Shown: in pieces, positions 28,604 through 37,974 of the stretch
How the letters are laid out: the number at the start of each line of letters is the position of its first letter
How positions within the stretch are numbered: position 1 is the stretch's first letter
Program-made: the position numbers and the translations under genes
Notes under the pieces: generated by a model
Told to the model about the DNA's origin: nothing
The model's input: only the letters and a program-made list of their open reading frames with translations
The model's database searches: none
From: Paraburkholderia sabiae
GTDB taxonomy: Bacteria > Pseudomonadota > Gammaproteobacteria > Burkholderiales > Burkholderiaceae
Assembly (NCBI RefSeq): GCF_030412785.1
Contig: NZ_CP125295.1
Span: forward strand, 434,001 to 498,000
Length of the DNA: 64,000 nt
Direction of reading: 5' to 3'

Positions 28604-29368
28604 GTGGAAATCACACTAACCCGCACGCACGACGTGCTAACGATCGCATTTAATCGAGCCGAAAAGAAAAACGCGATCACGGCAGCGATGTACCAGACGA
28701 TGGCCGACGCGCTAGTCGAAGCGCAAGCAAACCCGGAAATTCGAGCGGTCCTGATCCGCGGCAGCGCAGGCATCTTCAGCGCCGGCAACGATCTCGAAGA
28801 TTTCATGAAGCAGCCGCCCGTCGGCGAAAACGCGCCCGTGTTCCAGTTCCTGCGCGCGATCAGCTCGGCGGAGAAGCCGCTGGTGGCATCGGTAGCGGGC
28901 GCGGCCGTCGGTGTAGGCACAACGCTGCTCCTGCATTGCGATCTCGTCTACGCCGCCGACACCGCGACGTTCTCACTGCCCTTCTCGCAACTCGGCCTGT
29001 GCCCGGAAGCCGCGTCGTCATTGCTGCTTCAGCGAGTGGCAGGTTATCAGGCAGCGGCCGAAAAGCTGATGCTCGGCGAACCGTTCGACGCCAGGGAAGC
29101 ACAGCGCATGGGCTTCGTGAACCGTCTGCTGCCCGCCGCTGAAGTCGACGCGTTCGCGCTGCAACAGGCGCAGAAGCTGGCCGCGCTGCCCGCGTCGTCG
29201 CTGCGCGTCACCAAGCAGATGATGAAGCGCGCGGCACAGCACGAAATCCAGACGCAAATGACGGAAGAAGCCGTCCACTTCGCGAAGATGCTGCTCGCGC
29301 CCGAAGCGAAGGAAGCGTTCAAGGCGTTCTTCGAAAAGCGCAAGCCGGACTTCCGCCAGTTCAACTGA
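28604..29368 (+). CDS. Enoyl-CoA hydratase/isomerase (crotonase family)
   Basis: A 254-residue crotonase-fold protein. The GTG start after AAGGAGACACGCA gives MEITLTRTHDVLTIAFNRAE; the long frame upstream is repeat sequence. The oxyanion-hole motifs are SAGNDLEDFM (about residues 64-73) and AAVGVGTTLLLHCDL. The C-terminus ends with residues typical of delta(3)-delta(2)-enoyl-CoA isomerase or simple hydratases (KMLLAPEAKEAFKAFFEKRK). The exact reaction is uncertain. Its first 50 codons use A-ending codons (CTA, CGA, GCA, CAA) that are rare elsewhere in the window. Confidence 0.85.
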   Translation: MEITLTRTHDVLTIAFNRAEKKNAITAAMYQTMADALVEAQANPEIRAVLIRGSAGIFSAGNDLEDFMKQPPVGENAPVFQFLRAISSAEKPLVASVAGAAVGVGTTLLLHCDLVYAADTATFSLPFSQLGLCPEAASSLLLQRVAGYQAAAEKLMLGEPFDAREAQRMGFVNRLLPAAEVDAFALQQAQKLAALPASSLRVTKQMMKRAAQHEIQTQMTEEAVHFAKMLLAPEAKEAFKAFFEKRKPDFRQFN

Positions 29369-29398
29369 GCGGCAAGCCAGGCGGAAAGGAAACGGGCG

Positions 29399-30220
29399 TC
29401 ACACGGTGTCGTAATCGACGAAACTCGACTCGCGACAGAAACTCACCAGCCGCACGCCCGCTTCGCGCGCAATCGTGATGGCCAGCGACGACGGCGCCGA
29501 AATCGTCGCGACCATCGGAATGTCGACGCGCGCGGCCTTGCGCACCAGCTCGTAGCTCGCGCGGCTCGACAGAAAGACGAAGCCTTCCCGCGTATCGACG
29601 CGATCCAGCGACAGTCGCCCGATCAGCTTGTCGAGCGCGTTGTGACGGCCGACGTCCTCGAATGCACAGCGGATCGCGCCCGTCGCATCGCACCACGCGG
29701 CCGCGTGCAGGCCGCCCGTCATCTTCGTGAGCGCCTGGTGCGCGGGCAGTTCCTTCGCGGCGCGTGCGATCGCATCCGGCGCGAGGCGCTGCAAAAAGCC
29801 GGTGTCGGGCACGCGCTCCGGCGTCAGATCGAGCAGATCGATGCTCTCGATCCCGCACACGCCGCAACCCGTGCGTCCCGACAGCGCACGGCGCTTCTCC
29901 TTCAACGCGGCAAACGCCTGCTGCACGACGGTCAGCTGCACTTCCGCATGCGGCAACTTGCCGTCGCGGAATTCGACCTCGATGTCCTGAATGTGCGCGC
30001 CACGCTCGACGATCCCTTCCGAAATCGCGAAGCCGACCGCGAATTCTTCGAGGTCGCGCGGCGTGCACATCATCACCGCATGCGAAATGCCGTTGAAGAC
30101 GAGCGCGACAGGCCATTCCTGGCCGACATGATCGGCGACGCTCTCGACCGCGCCGCCGCGGTGGCGGCGCACCGCTTGCTCGACGATGCCCGGCTGTTCG
30201 CCCGTATCCAGTTCGTTCAC
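29399..30220 (-). CDS. fdhD: Formate dehydrogenase accessory sulfurtransferase FdhD
   Basis: A 273-residue FdhD protein, which transfers sulfur from IscS to the molybdenum cofactor of formate dehydrogenases. The essential cysteine pair is in RTGCGVCGIESID (about residues 116-128). The conserved FAVGFAISEGI and EDVGRHNALDKLIG segments are also present. It is convergent with the enoyl-CoA hydratase gene and divergent from the nitrate-reductase-associated gene. No formate dehydrogenase is encoded in this window. Confidence 0.95.
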   Translation of the reverse strand: MNELDTGEQPGIVEQAVRRHRGGAVESVADHVGQEWPVALVFNGISHAVMMCTPRDLEEFAVGFAISEGIVERGAHIQDIEVEFRDGKLPHAEVQLTVVQQAFAALKEKRRALSGRTGCGVCGIESIDLLDLTPERVPDTGFLQRLAPDAIARAAKELPAHQALTKMTGGLHAAAWCDATGAIRCAFEDVGRHNALDKLIGRLSLDRVDTREGFVFLSSRASYELVRKAARVDIPMVATISAPSSLAITIAREAGVRLVSFCRESSFVDYDTV

Positions 30221-30340
30221 CTGCTGACTCCTGCGCTAGAGCAGCGACCCGGCTGCCCGAAGGCCGCCGCGCCGCGAATAAGGTTCTAAAATACCTCAGA
30301 CCGGCTTAGCGCGTTGGCCGCCGAATAAGAGGAATCTGTC

Positions 30341-30817
30341 ATGGGACTCAATGATGCGCCCCTGCTGTTCAACTTCGAGGTTGAATCTTCGGAGAATCTG
30401 AAATTCATCCCGATGGTCGTCCGATTCAATCTCGACCGCTTCGGGCTGCGGATTTCGCTCGAACAATGGCAGATGCTGCCGCACGAAGACCGCGCGTTAC
30501 TGGCGCGCTTTCCCGTCGAAGAGGACACGGCGATCGAGCCGAACTTCGATCACGCCCTGTTCGAGATGATGCGCACGCACGCGAACGTCGAGCCCGAATG
30601 GTTCACGCCCGAGGATAACCCGGCATGGCGCGACACTGCAGTCGTGCCGGAAACCGTGCTGAACCAGGCGCAGCTCGCGAATCTCGCGCCGCCGGGTGCC
30701 GCGCAATGGGCGCAACTCGCGCCGTTTCAGCGCTACGTGCTCGCCAAACTGTCGCGCAAGGCGGCGAGCAACCATGATTTCGTGCCGGCGATGAAGGAAT
30801 TCGGCCTCGCTAGCTGA
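30341..30817 (+). CDS. Nitrate reductase-associated protein (PF09655-like)
   Basis: A 158-residue soluble protein resembling the Nitr_red_assoc family, usually found near assimilatory nitrate reductase or molybdenum-cofactor genes in cyanobacteria and proteobacteria. Visible traits are FNFEVESSENLKFIPMVVRF near the N-terminus and FQRYVLAKLSRKAASNHDFV near the C-terminus. No catalytic motif or signal peptide is apparent. It is divergent from fdhD, another molybdoenzyme gene, which supports a shared theme but not a precise role. Confidence 0.75.
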   Translation: MGLNDAPLLFNFEVESSENLKFIPMVVRFNLDRFGLRISLEQWQMLPHEDRALLARFPVEEDTAIEPNFDHALFEMMRTHANVEPEWFTPEDNPAWRDTAVVPETVLNQAQLANLAPPGAAQWAQLAPFQRYVLAKLSRKAASNHDFVPAMKEFGLAS

Positions 30818-31001
30818 ATCCGGCGCAGGATTTTTTCGCTTTTTGCCCTCAATCTCTTCCGAACGCTGCCGTTATCCAAAGGTTGGCGCGTAAAAGCGCG
30901 CCGCGCCCGGTTGCGCCTGTTTCGTCCGCGTCGCGCTCGCGCCGCGACTGAACGGCGCCGTCGCGCGCCCCGCCTGCAGGATCGAACGACGTTCGGAACC
31001 T

Positions 31002-34000
31002 ATGATCTCTTTTCTATCGAAGCGGCTGCTGATCAACCTGGCCGTGGTTGCGGCTGCCGTCGGCGCGAACGCGTTCGTCGCGTACACGCAGATTTGCGGA
31101 CAGCGCGATGCCGATGCGCGCACTGCCCGTTCGACGGCCATCCGTCAGAACCTGGAAGCCTATCGCTCGACGCTCGAGGACGGCCTCGGTGTGCTCGGCC
31201 GCTACGAGGCGTCGGCCGAACCCGCGCCCGAGAAGGCCGTCGCGAACATGACCGCGTCGCTTGCACAGATCGACCGGGCGCTGCATGAGCAGCTCGCGGG
31301 ACAGCCGCGCGTCGCCGGCGCGCTCGACGACCTCACGGTCAACGGCAAGCGCCTGCAGCAGGACATCGCCGTCGCGCTCGCCAAAACCACCGCGCCCGAG
31401 CAGGACGGCTCGCGTGCATGGGCTGCGCAGACCTACACGCGTCTCGGCATGGAAGTCGACCGGCTCGAAGCGCACATGGATCAACTGCGCGCGGAGGAAG
31501 ACCGCGCGCTGAAGGACGCGCTCGAAGCATCGACGCGCGATTCGCGCTACGCGATGCTCTTTCTCGTCGTGACGATGCTTGCGGGCGGTGGGCTGCTCAT
31601 CTACACGTTCGGCGCGCGCGAAAACGTCGCGCGGGAAAAGCTGCGCATCGCCCGCGCGCTGCACCGGAACGACGAGCGCTTTCGCGGGCTGTTCGAGCAG
31701 CATCCCGTGCCGATGTATATCTTCGATCGCGACACGCTGCGCTTTCTGGCCGTCAACACGGCGGCCGTCCAGCAGTACGGCTACTCGGAGAGCGAGTTTC
31801 TGGCGATGACGGTGCGCGCGATCCGCCCGCATTCCGAAGTGACGCGACTGGAGACGCACTTGCAGCGCAGCGACGTGACGCCGGGCGGCCCGCGCACGAT
31901 GGCGGGCGTCTGGCATCACCGGCGCAAGGACGGCTCGCAGATCAGCGCGGACATTTCCTATCACGCGATGACCTTCATGGGCCGACCCGCGCTGTTCGTG
32001 CTCGCCGACGACGTCACCGAGCAGATCAACGCGGAAGCCGAAGCACAGCGTTCGAACCAGATGCTGGAAACGGTGATCGACAACATTCCGCAGCGCATTT
32101 TCTGGAAGGACAAGGAACTGCGCTATCTGGGCTGCAACATGGCGTTCGCGCGCGACGCGGGCCTCGCGTATCCGGAGCAGGTGATCGGCAAGCGCGACGA
32201 AGACATGCCGTGGCGCGGCTTCGCTGAAGGGCTCGCGCGCCAGGACACGGAAGTCATGGCGTCCGGCGTGCCGAAGATGAACTACGAAACCGATATCGTG
32301 ATCGACGGCGTGCATCGCACGACGGTGACGAGCAAGCTGCCGTTCACGGACAGCGACGGCCGCGTGATCGGCGTGCTCGGCTCGTACACCGACATCACCG
32401 AGCGCAAGCGCGCCGATCTCGCGTTGCGCCTGCAAAGCCGCGCGCTCGATGCGAGCGTCAACGCGATTCTGATTACGGGGCCTTCGAAGGAAGGCAATCT
32501 GATCGAGTACGTGAACCCGGCGTTCAAGCGCATCACGGGCTATGACCCGCAGGAAGTGATCGGTCAGGATTGCCGTCTGTTGCAACGCAATGACCGCGAT
32601 CAGGAAGGCATCGCCGCGATCCGTCAGGCGCTCGCGGCGAACCGCGAAGTGAGCGCGGTGCTGCGCAATTACCGCAAGGACGGCGCGCTGTTCTGGAATC
32701 AGCTGTATATCGCGCCCGTGCCGGATGCCGACGGACAGACGACGCACCACATCGCCGTCATCAACGACGTGACGGCGTTGATCCGCTATCAGGAACAGCT
32801 CGAATATCAGGCGAACTACGACAGCCTCACGCGTCTGCCGAACCGCAATCTGCTGCGCGACCGGCTGCAGCATGCGCTGATCGTCGCGCAACGGCATCAC
32901 AAGGGCGTAGCCGTCGTGTTCATCGATCTCGACGGCTTCAAGAACGTCAACGACAGTCTGGGTCACAGCGTCGGCGACCGGCTGCTGTCGGTCGTGGCCG
33001 ATCGTCTCGCGCGTGCCGCGCGCGCAAGCGATACGGTCGCGCGTCATGGCGGCGACGAGTTCGTGATCGTGATGACGGATACCGTCGACGAACAATCGCT
33101 GATCGCGTGGATGGAACGCGTGCGCGCGTCGATTTCGGAGCCGGTGTGGCTCGACGGCACGGAGTTGTACGTGGGTTGCAGCATGGGCGCGAGCCTCTTC
33201 CCGCAGGACGGCGACGACGCCGAAACGCTGATGAAGAAGGCCGACCTCGCGATGTACCGCGCGAAGGACATGGGCCGCAACACGTTCCAGTTCTATCAGC
33301 CGGAGATGAACGTGTCGGCGGGCGCGCGCCTGAATCTGGAGCGGCGTCTGCGCCGCGCGCTGCGCGACAACGAGTTTCTGCTGCACTACCAGCCGCAGGT
33401 CGATATCGAAACGGGGCAGGTGGTCGGCATGGAAGCGCTGGTGCGCTGGCATGACCCGGAAGTCGGCCTGATTCCGCCGTCGCAGTTCATTCCTGTCGCC
33501 GAGGAAAGCGGCTTGATCGGGCCGTTGTCGGAGTGGGTGCTGCGCGAAGCGTGTCGCCAGAACAAGGCGTGGCAGGACGAAGGATTGCCGCCCGCGCGGG
33601 TGTCGGTGAATCTGTCGGCGCGGCAATTCCAGCAGCGCGATATCGCGAAGCTCGTGATGCAGGTGCTAGAGGAAACCGGTCTCGATCCGCAGTATCTGGA
33701 GCTCGAACTGACCGAGAGCACCATCATGCGCAACGCGGAAGAAGCCGTGTCGATGCTGAACGAACTGCACGCGCTCGGCATCGGTCTTGCCATCGACGAC
33801 TTCGGTACGGGCTATTCGAGCCTGAGCTATCTGAAGCGCTTCCCGGTGGACCGCTTGAAGATCGACAGATCGTTCGTGTCGGATATCGGCGAATCGTCGG
33901 ACGACGAGACGATCACCTCAGCGATCATCGCGCTCGCGCACTCGCTGAATCTGCAGGTGATCGCGGAAGGCGTGGAGACGTCGACGCAGCTCGACTTCCT

Positions 34001-34124
34001 CAAAGAGCGCGCGTGCGACGAGATGCAGGGCTATTACTTCGCGAAGCCGCTGCCGCACCACGCGATTCCCGGCATGTTGCAGCGTGGCGCGGAGAGCGCG
34101 GCGATCGCAACAGCCGACGCCTGA
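31002..34124 (+). CDS. Membrane PAS-GGDEF-EAL cyclic-di-GMP signalling protein
   Basis: A 1040-residue protein with two transmembrane segments (about residues 9-28 and 183-203) enclosing a roughly 150-residue periplasmic helical sensor. PAS domains follow at about 225-340, 345-465 and 470-590. The GGDEF domain has an intact RHGGDEF signature (about 681-687), so it could make c-di-GMP. The EAL domain (about 795-1030) has MEALVRWHDPE, ELTEST, IDDFGTGYSS and KIDRSFV, so it looks catalytically competent for hydrolysis. Net activity cannot be predicted. It is convergent with the thioesterase gene, and a GC hairpin lies between them. Confidence 0.93.
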   Translation: MISFLSKRLLINLAVVAAAVGANAFVAYTQICGQRDADARTARSTAIRQNLEAYRSTLEDGLGVLGRYEASAEPAPEKAVANMTASLAQIDRALHEQLAGQPRVAGALDDLTVNGKRLQQDIAVALAKTTAPEQDGSRAWAAQTYTRLGMEVDRLEAHMDQLRAEEDRALKDALEASTRDSRYAMLFLVVTMLAGGGLLIYTFGARENVAREKLRIARALHRNDERFRGLFEQHPVPMYIFDRDTLRFLAVNTAAVQQYGYSESEFLAMTVRAIRPHSEVTRLETHLQRSDVTPGGPRTMAGVWHHRRKDGSQISADISYHAMTFMGRPALFVLADDVTEQINAEAEAQRSNQMLETVIDNIPQRIFWKDKELRYLGCNMAFARDAGLAYPEQVIGKRDEDMPWRGFAEGLARQDTEVMASGVPKMNYETDIVIDGVHRTTVTSKLPFTDSDGRVIGVLGSYTDITERKRADLALRLQSRALDASVNAILITGPSKEGNLIEYVNPAFKRITGYDPQEVIGQDCRLLQRNDRDQEGIAAIRQALAANREVSAVLRNYRKDGALFWNQLYIAPVPDADGQTTHHIAVINDVTALIRYQEQLEYQANYDSLTRLPNRNLLRDRLQHALIVAQRHHKGVAVVFIDLDGFKNVNDSLGHSVGDRLLSVVADRLARAARASDTVARHGGDEFVIVMTDTVDEQSLIAWMERVRASISEPVWLDGTELYVGCSMGASLFPQDGDDAETLMKKADLAMYRAKDMGRNTFQFYQPEMNVSAGARLNLERRLRRALRDNEFLLHYQPQVDIETGQVVGMEALVRWHDPEVGLIPPSQFIPVAEESGLIGPLSEWVLREACRQNKAWQDEGLPPARVSVNLSARQFQQRDIAKLVMQVLEETGLDPQYLELELTESTIMRNAEEAVSMLNELHALGIGLAIDDFGTGYSSLSYLKRFPVDRLKIDRSFVSDIGESSDDETITSAIIALAHSLNLQVIAEGVETSTQLDFLKERACDEMQGYYFAKPLPHHAIPGMLQRGAESAAIATADA

Positions 34125-34133
34125 GCGCAAGCG

Positions 34134-34158
34134 TGCCGCGCCTGCAACGGGCGCGGCA
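34134..34158. terminator. GC-rich hairpin between convergent genes
   Basis: TGCCGCGCC pairs perfectly with GGCGCGGCA over a seven-base loop, between the convergent GGDEF-EAL and thioesterase genes. There is no T tract, so termination is only a possibility. Confidence 0.4.
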
Positions 34159-34166
34159 GGCGGAAT

Positions 34167-34574
34167 TTACTCCAGCGGCGGCAACGCGCGCGGGCGGCGG
34201 TCGCTGTCGGTCGCGACGTAGGTGAGCGTCGCTTCCGTGACCTTCACCGTTTCTTCCGCGAGGCTCATGCGCTGCGCGTAGACCTCGACGGAGACCGTCA
34301 CCGACGTGTTGCCCGTCTTCACGATATCCGCGTAAAAGCTCAGCAGATCGCCGACGAACACCGGCTGCTTGAACACGAACGAATTGACGGCGATGGTCGC
34401 GACGCGGCCGTTCGCGCGGCGGCTTGCGGGAATCGAGCCGGCAATATCGACCTGCGCCATGATCCAGCCGCCGAACACATCGCCATGAACGTTCGCATCC
34501 GACGGTTGCGGGACGACGCGCAGCGCGCACGATTTCTGCGGGAGTTGGGGAGTCTGGGTCATCGGGGCATCCAT
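34167..34574 (-). CDS. Acyl-CoA thioesterase (YciA-like hotdog fold)
   Basis: A protein of about 135 residues with the single-hotdog acyl-CoA thioesterase motif NVHGDVFGGWIMAQVDIAGS and the VNSFVFKQPVFVGDLL strand region, as in YciA/BACH-type enzymes that hydrolyse acyl-CoA to free acid and CoA. The start is uncertain: MDAPMTQTP at 34574 is used, MTQTP at 34562 is equally plausible, and an in-frame ATG at 34631 seems too far upstream. No signal peptide. Confidence 0.85.
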   Translation of the reverse strand: MDAPMTQTPQLPQKSCALRVVPQPSDANVHGDVFGGWIMAQVDIAGSIPASRRANGRVATIAVNSFVFKQPVFVGDLLSFYADIVKTGNTSVTVSVEVYAQRMSLAEETVKVTEATLTYVATDSDRRPRALPPLE

Positions 34575-34803
34575 AGAATCAGTTGAGCCTGCAGCGAGCG
34601 CTCTCACGACGACGCGATGACCGGGACACATCGTACGGTCAGCGCGGCGAAAGCGGCGCCAGCCGGCTTCTGCGACAATATTGCTAGATCAGGAATTGTA
34701 CGGGAAAGCGCACGCTCGAACTTATTGCGAGCGCATCGCGTTCGCCCGTCACATTCCCTACGAGTCGCGCGTCAAGCGTGCAGGCATTCCCACAATACAA
34801 ATC

Positions 34804-36672
34804 ATGCGTCGCTATTCCGCTTCGTCCGAACCGTCGCCGATCTCGAATCAGCCGCGCAACGACTGGCAAACCATCGTTTCGCTGCTGCCTTATCTCGCGA
34901 CCTACAAGTGGCGCGTCGTGTTCGCGCTCAGCAGCCTGATCGGCGCGAAGGTCGCCAATCTCGGCGTGCCTGTCGTGATGAAGCACATCGTCGACAATCT
35001 CGCTTCCGTTCGGCATCTGACGGCGCTCGGGCGCGCGACGAATGCGCCCGGCATCGTGCTGCTCGGCGGCGTGGGACTGCTGGTGGTCGCGTATGCCGTC
35101 GTGCGTCTGTCGACGTCGCTCTTCACCGAACTGCGCGAGATTCTTTTCTCGAAGGTCACGGAAAGCGCTGTGCGCCAGCTTGCGCTGAAGGTGTTCCGGC
35201 ATCTGCATTCGCTGTCGCTGCGGTTTCATCTGGAACGGCAGACGGGCGGCATGTCGCGCGATATCGAACGCGGCACGCGCGGCATCACGCAACTCATTTC
35301 GTATTCGCTGTACAGCATTCTGCCGACGCTCGTCGAATTCGGACTCGTGCTCGGCTTTTTCATCGTCAAATACGAGGCGTATTACGCGATCGTCACGGCG
35401 ATCGCGCTCGTCGCGTACATCACATACACGGTGAAAGTGACCGAGTGGCGCACGCATTTTCGCCGCACGATGAACGAGCTCGATTCAAAGGCGAATTCGC
35501 GCGCGATCGATTCGTTGCTGAACTACGAGACGGTCAAGTACTTCAACAACGAAGAGTGGGAAGCGCAGCGTTACGACGAAAACCTGAAGCGCTACCGTGC
35601 GGCTGCCATCAAGTCGCAGAATTCGCTGTCGGCGCTGAACTTCGGGCAACAGGCGATCATCGGTATCGGCCTCGTGTTCATCCTGTGGCGCGCGACGCAG
35701 GGCGTGATGGCGGGGCGGCTCACGCTCGGCGATCTCGTGCTGATCAACACGTTCATGTTGCAGCTTTACATTCCCCTGAATTTTCTGGGCGTCGTGTATC
35801 GCGAGCTGAAGCAGAGTCTCACCGACATGGACCGCATGTTCACGTTGCTCGGCGCCGCGCGTGAAGTGCCCGACGTGCCGGGCGCCGCGCCGCTCGTGGT
35901 GCGGGGCGCGCAGGTCAGCTTCGAGCGCGTGAACTTCGCGTATGAGCCGTCGCGTTCGATCCTGCACGACGTGAGCTTCACGATAGCTGCGGGCACGACG
36001 ACGGCTGTGGTCGGCCATAGCGGCTCGGGCAAATCGACGCTCGCGCGTCTGCTGTTTCGCTTCTACGATCTGGATCGCGCGATGGGCGGCGCGATACGTA
36101 TCGACGGACAGGATATTCGTGACGTCACGCAGGATTCGCTGCGCGCGTCGATCGGTATCGTGCCGCAGGATACGGTGCTCTTCAACGACACGATCTACTA
36201 CAACATCGCGTATGGGCGTCCTTCCGCGACACGCGACGAGGTGATTGCGGCGGCGCGCGCGGCGCATATTCACGAGTTCATCGAGAGCTTGCCGAAGGGG
36301 TATGAGACGCCTGTCGGCGAGCGCGGATTGAAGCTGTCGGGTGGGGAGAAACAGCGCGTTGCGATCGCGCGGACGTTGCTGAAGAATCCGCCTGTGCTGC
36401 TGTTCGACGAAGCGACGTCGGCGCTTGATTCGCGTTCTGAGCGGGCTATCCAGCATGAACTCGATCAGATTGCGCGTGAGCGGACGACCTTGATCATTGC
36501 GCATCGGTTGTCGACTGTTGTGCATGCGCAGCAGATTATTGTCATGGACAAAGGGCGCATCGTTGAGCGTGGGACTTTTGCTGCTCTTCTACAGGCCGGT
36601 GGGCTGTTTGCTCAGATGTGGGCCTTGCAGCAGGAGCGGGCGGGGGCTGCGCATGTTGGTGAGGTTGAGTAG
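34804..36672 (+). CDS. Atm1-type ABC exporter (permease and ATPase fused)
   Basis: A 622-residue half transporter starting MRRYSASSEPSPISNQ; an upstream in-frame extension of 41 codons is rejected as it lacks family similarity. The transmembrane domain covers about residues 30-330. The ATPase has Walker A GHSGSGKST (about 404), the signature LSGGEKQR (about 511) and Walker B PVLLFDEATSALDSR. The family (Atm1, HMT1) exports glutathione or metal-thiolate conjugates, and NYETVKYFNNE is typical of it. The last 300 bases next to repeat copy D show strong T/G codon bias. Confidence 0.88.
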   Translation: MRRYSASSEPSPISNQPRNDWQTIVSLLPYLATYKWRVVFALSSLIGAKVANLGVPVVMKHIVDNLASVRHLTALGRATNAPGIVLLGGVGLLVVAYAVVRLSTSLFTELREILFSKVTESAVRQLALKVFRHLHSLSLRFHLERQTGGMSRDIERGTRGITQLISYSLYSILPTLVEFGLVLGFFIVKYEAYYAIVTAIALVAYITYTVKVTEWRTHFRRTMNELDSKANSRAIDSLLNYETVKYFNNEEWEAQRYDENLKRYRAAAIKSQNSLSALNFGQQAIIGIGLVFILWRATQGVMAGRLTLGDLVLINTFMLQLYIPLNFLGVVYRELKQSLTDMDRMFTLLGAAREVPDVPGAAPLVVRGAQVSFERVNFAYEPSRSILHDVSFTIAAGTTTAVVGHSGSGKSTLARLLFRFYDLDRAMGGAIRIDGQDIRDVTQDSLRASIGIVPQDTVLFNDTIYYNIAYGRPSATRDEVIAAARAAHIHEFIESLPKGYETPVGERGLKLSGGEKQRVAIARTLLKNPPVLLFDEATSALDSRSERAIQHELDQIARERTTLIIAHRLSTVVHAQQIIVMDKGRIVERGTFAALLQAGGLFAQMWALQQERAGAAHVGEVE

Positions 36673-36690
36673 GGTTGGTTTTTTTGCTGC

Positions 36691-37234
36691 GCTGGCATCC
36701 GCGATTTACTGGCATCCGCGTTGACGTATCGGTTTATTAGCGTTGCCCCTGTGCGGGGCGGCAGTTACTTTCTTTGCCGCCGCAAAGAAAGTAACCAAAG
36801 AAAGCGGCTTCAAACCTCCAGTGCCCGCCAGGATAACGCTGCGCCATGCCGCAGTTGAGCTGTCGCGCAGCGACGCAAACACTCCGTAGAAAACCCGCAG
36901 TCAGGCGCGCGCGGCGCGAAATGTGACATCCACGTGGGGCACATTCGGTCGGCTTGTTTTTGGTGCGTGCCGCCGGTTGATTGCGGCGGTATGTGCTCCA
37001 GACTGTGTGTGGGTTTTCGCGCCGTGCGCGGTTGACTGCGGGCTTTCTACAGCGTGCGGACGTTGCTGCGCAATCACTCAAAGAACGTGTGCCGTGGCGG
37101 CATCCTGGCAGGCACCGGAGGTTCAAAAGCGGCTTTCTTTTGCCTACTTTTCTTTGCCGCTGCAAAGAAAAGTAGGTGCCGCCCCGCACAGGGGCGACGC
37201 ATGAAGCACCGATACGAAACCGCGGATGCCAGCG
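36691..37234 (+). repeat. Palindromic intergenic element, copy D
   Basis: A 544-bp copy between the convergent ABC exporter and murU genes. The left end is doubled: CTGGCATCCGCG occurs at 36692 and again at 36709, so one boundary was added or duplicated. The left hairpin is the short-T variant (GTTACTTTCTTTGC) and the right one the long-T variant. The core (about 36916-37027) is nearly identical to that of copy F. Confidence 0.9.
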
Positions 37235-37261
37235 CGACGCGACGCAACGCAACCGCACGCA

Positions 37262-37963
37262 CTACAACATCAAAACCTTATCAAGCGCCTGAAGCTGCGC
37301 GGGAGTCCCAACATTCTCCCAAAGCCCTTGATAAAGCTGCCCGGTAGCGCGCCCAAGCGCGATGGCATCGCGATAATAAGGAGTCAGAGCCCGCCGCGTC
37401 CCAGGCGCGATATCCCTAAACATCCGCGTGTCATAGACGCCAATACTGCCAAACGTATACCGCGGCGCGCCGTCCAAAGACAAACGCCCGTCGCCAGAGA
37501 GAACAAAATCGCCTTCAGGATGAAACGAAGGATTAGGCACCATCACAAGATGCATCCCGGGCACATCGAGAGCGGCCAAACGCTCGCATTCCAGCCGCAA
37601 CGAAGAATAATCAAAATCCGCATACACATCGCCAGCGACAGCCACGAACACTTGCGACGCACCGGCGTCTTCGATCAACGGCAAAGCCTGAGCAATCCCG
37701 CCTGCCGTTTCGAGCGCATCATGCTCCGCCGAGTACCGCAACGAAACGCCATACCGCGAGCCATCGCCGAGCGCAGCCTCGAACTGCTCTCCAAGCCACG
37801 CATGATTGATCACGATCGTCGTGAATCCCGCGCGCGCGAGTCGCTCGATCTGCCATTCGATCAAAGCCTTGCCGCCCACTTTCAACAGCGGCTTCGGACA
37901 CGTGTCCGTCAACGGCCGCATCCGGTCGCCGCGTCCGGCGGCGAAGATCATCGCTTTGTTCAA
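37262..37963 (-). CDS. murU: N-acetylmuramate alpha-1-phosphate uridylyltransferase MurU
   Basis: A 233-residue sugar-phosphate nucleotidyltransferase. The signature AAGRGDRMRPLTDTCPKPLL (about residues 7-26) binds nucleotide, and Lys in GGKALIEWQIERL follows. With the upstream AmgK it forms the MurNAc recycling bypass that makes UDP-MurNAc without going through GlcNAc-6-P, known in Pseudomonas and others, and conferring intrinsic fosfomycin tolerance. It begins 11 bases after amgK on the same strand. Its 3' end near repeat copy D is A/C-rich on the plus strand. Confidence 0.9.
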   Translation of the reverse strand: MNKAMIFAAGRGDRMRPLTDTCPKPLLKVGGKALIEWQIERLARAGFTTIVINHAWLGEQFEAALGDGSRYGVSLRYSAEHDALETAGGIAQALPLIEDAGASQVFVAVAGDVYADFDYSSLRLECERLAALDVPGMHLVMVPNPSFHPEGDFVLSGDGRLSLDGAPRYTFGSIGVYDTRMFRDIAPGTRRALTPYYRDAIALGRATGQLYQGLWENVGTPAQLQALDKVLML

Positions 37964-37974
37964 GTGCTTCCCCG

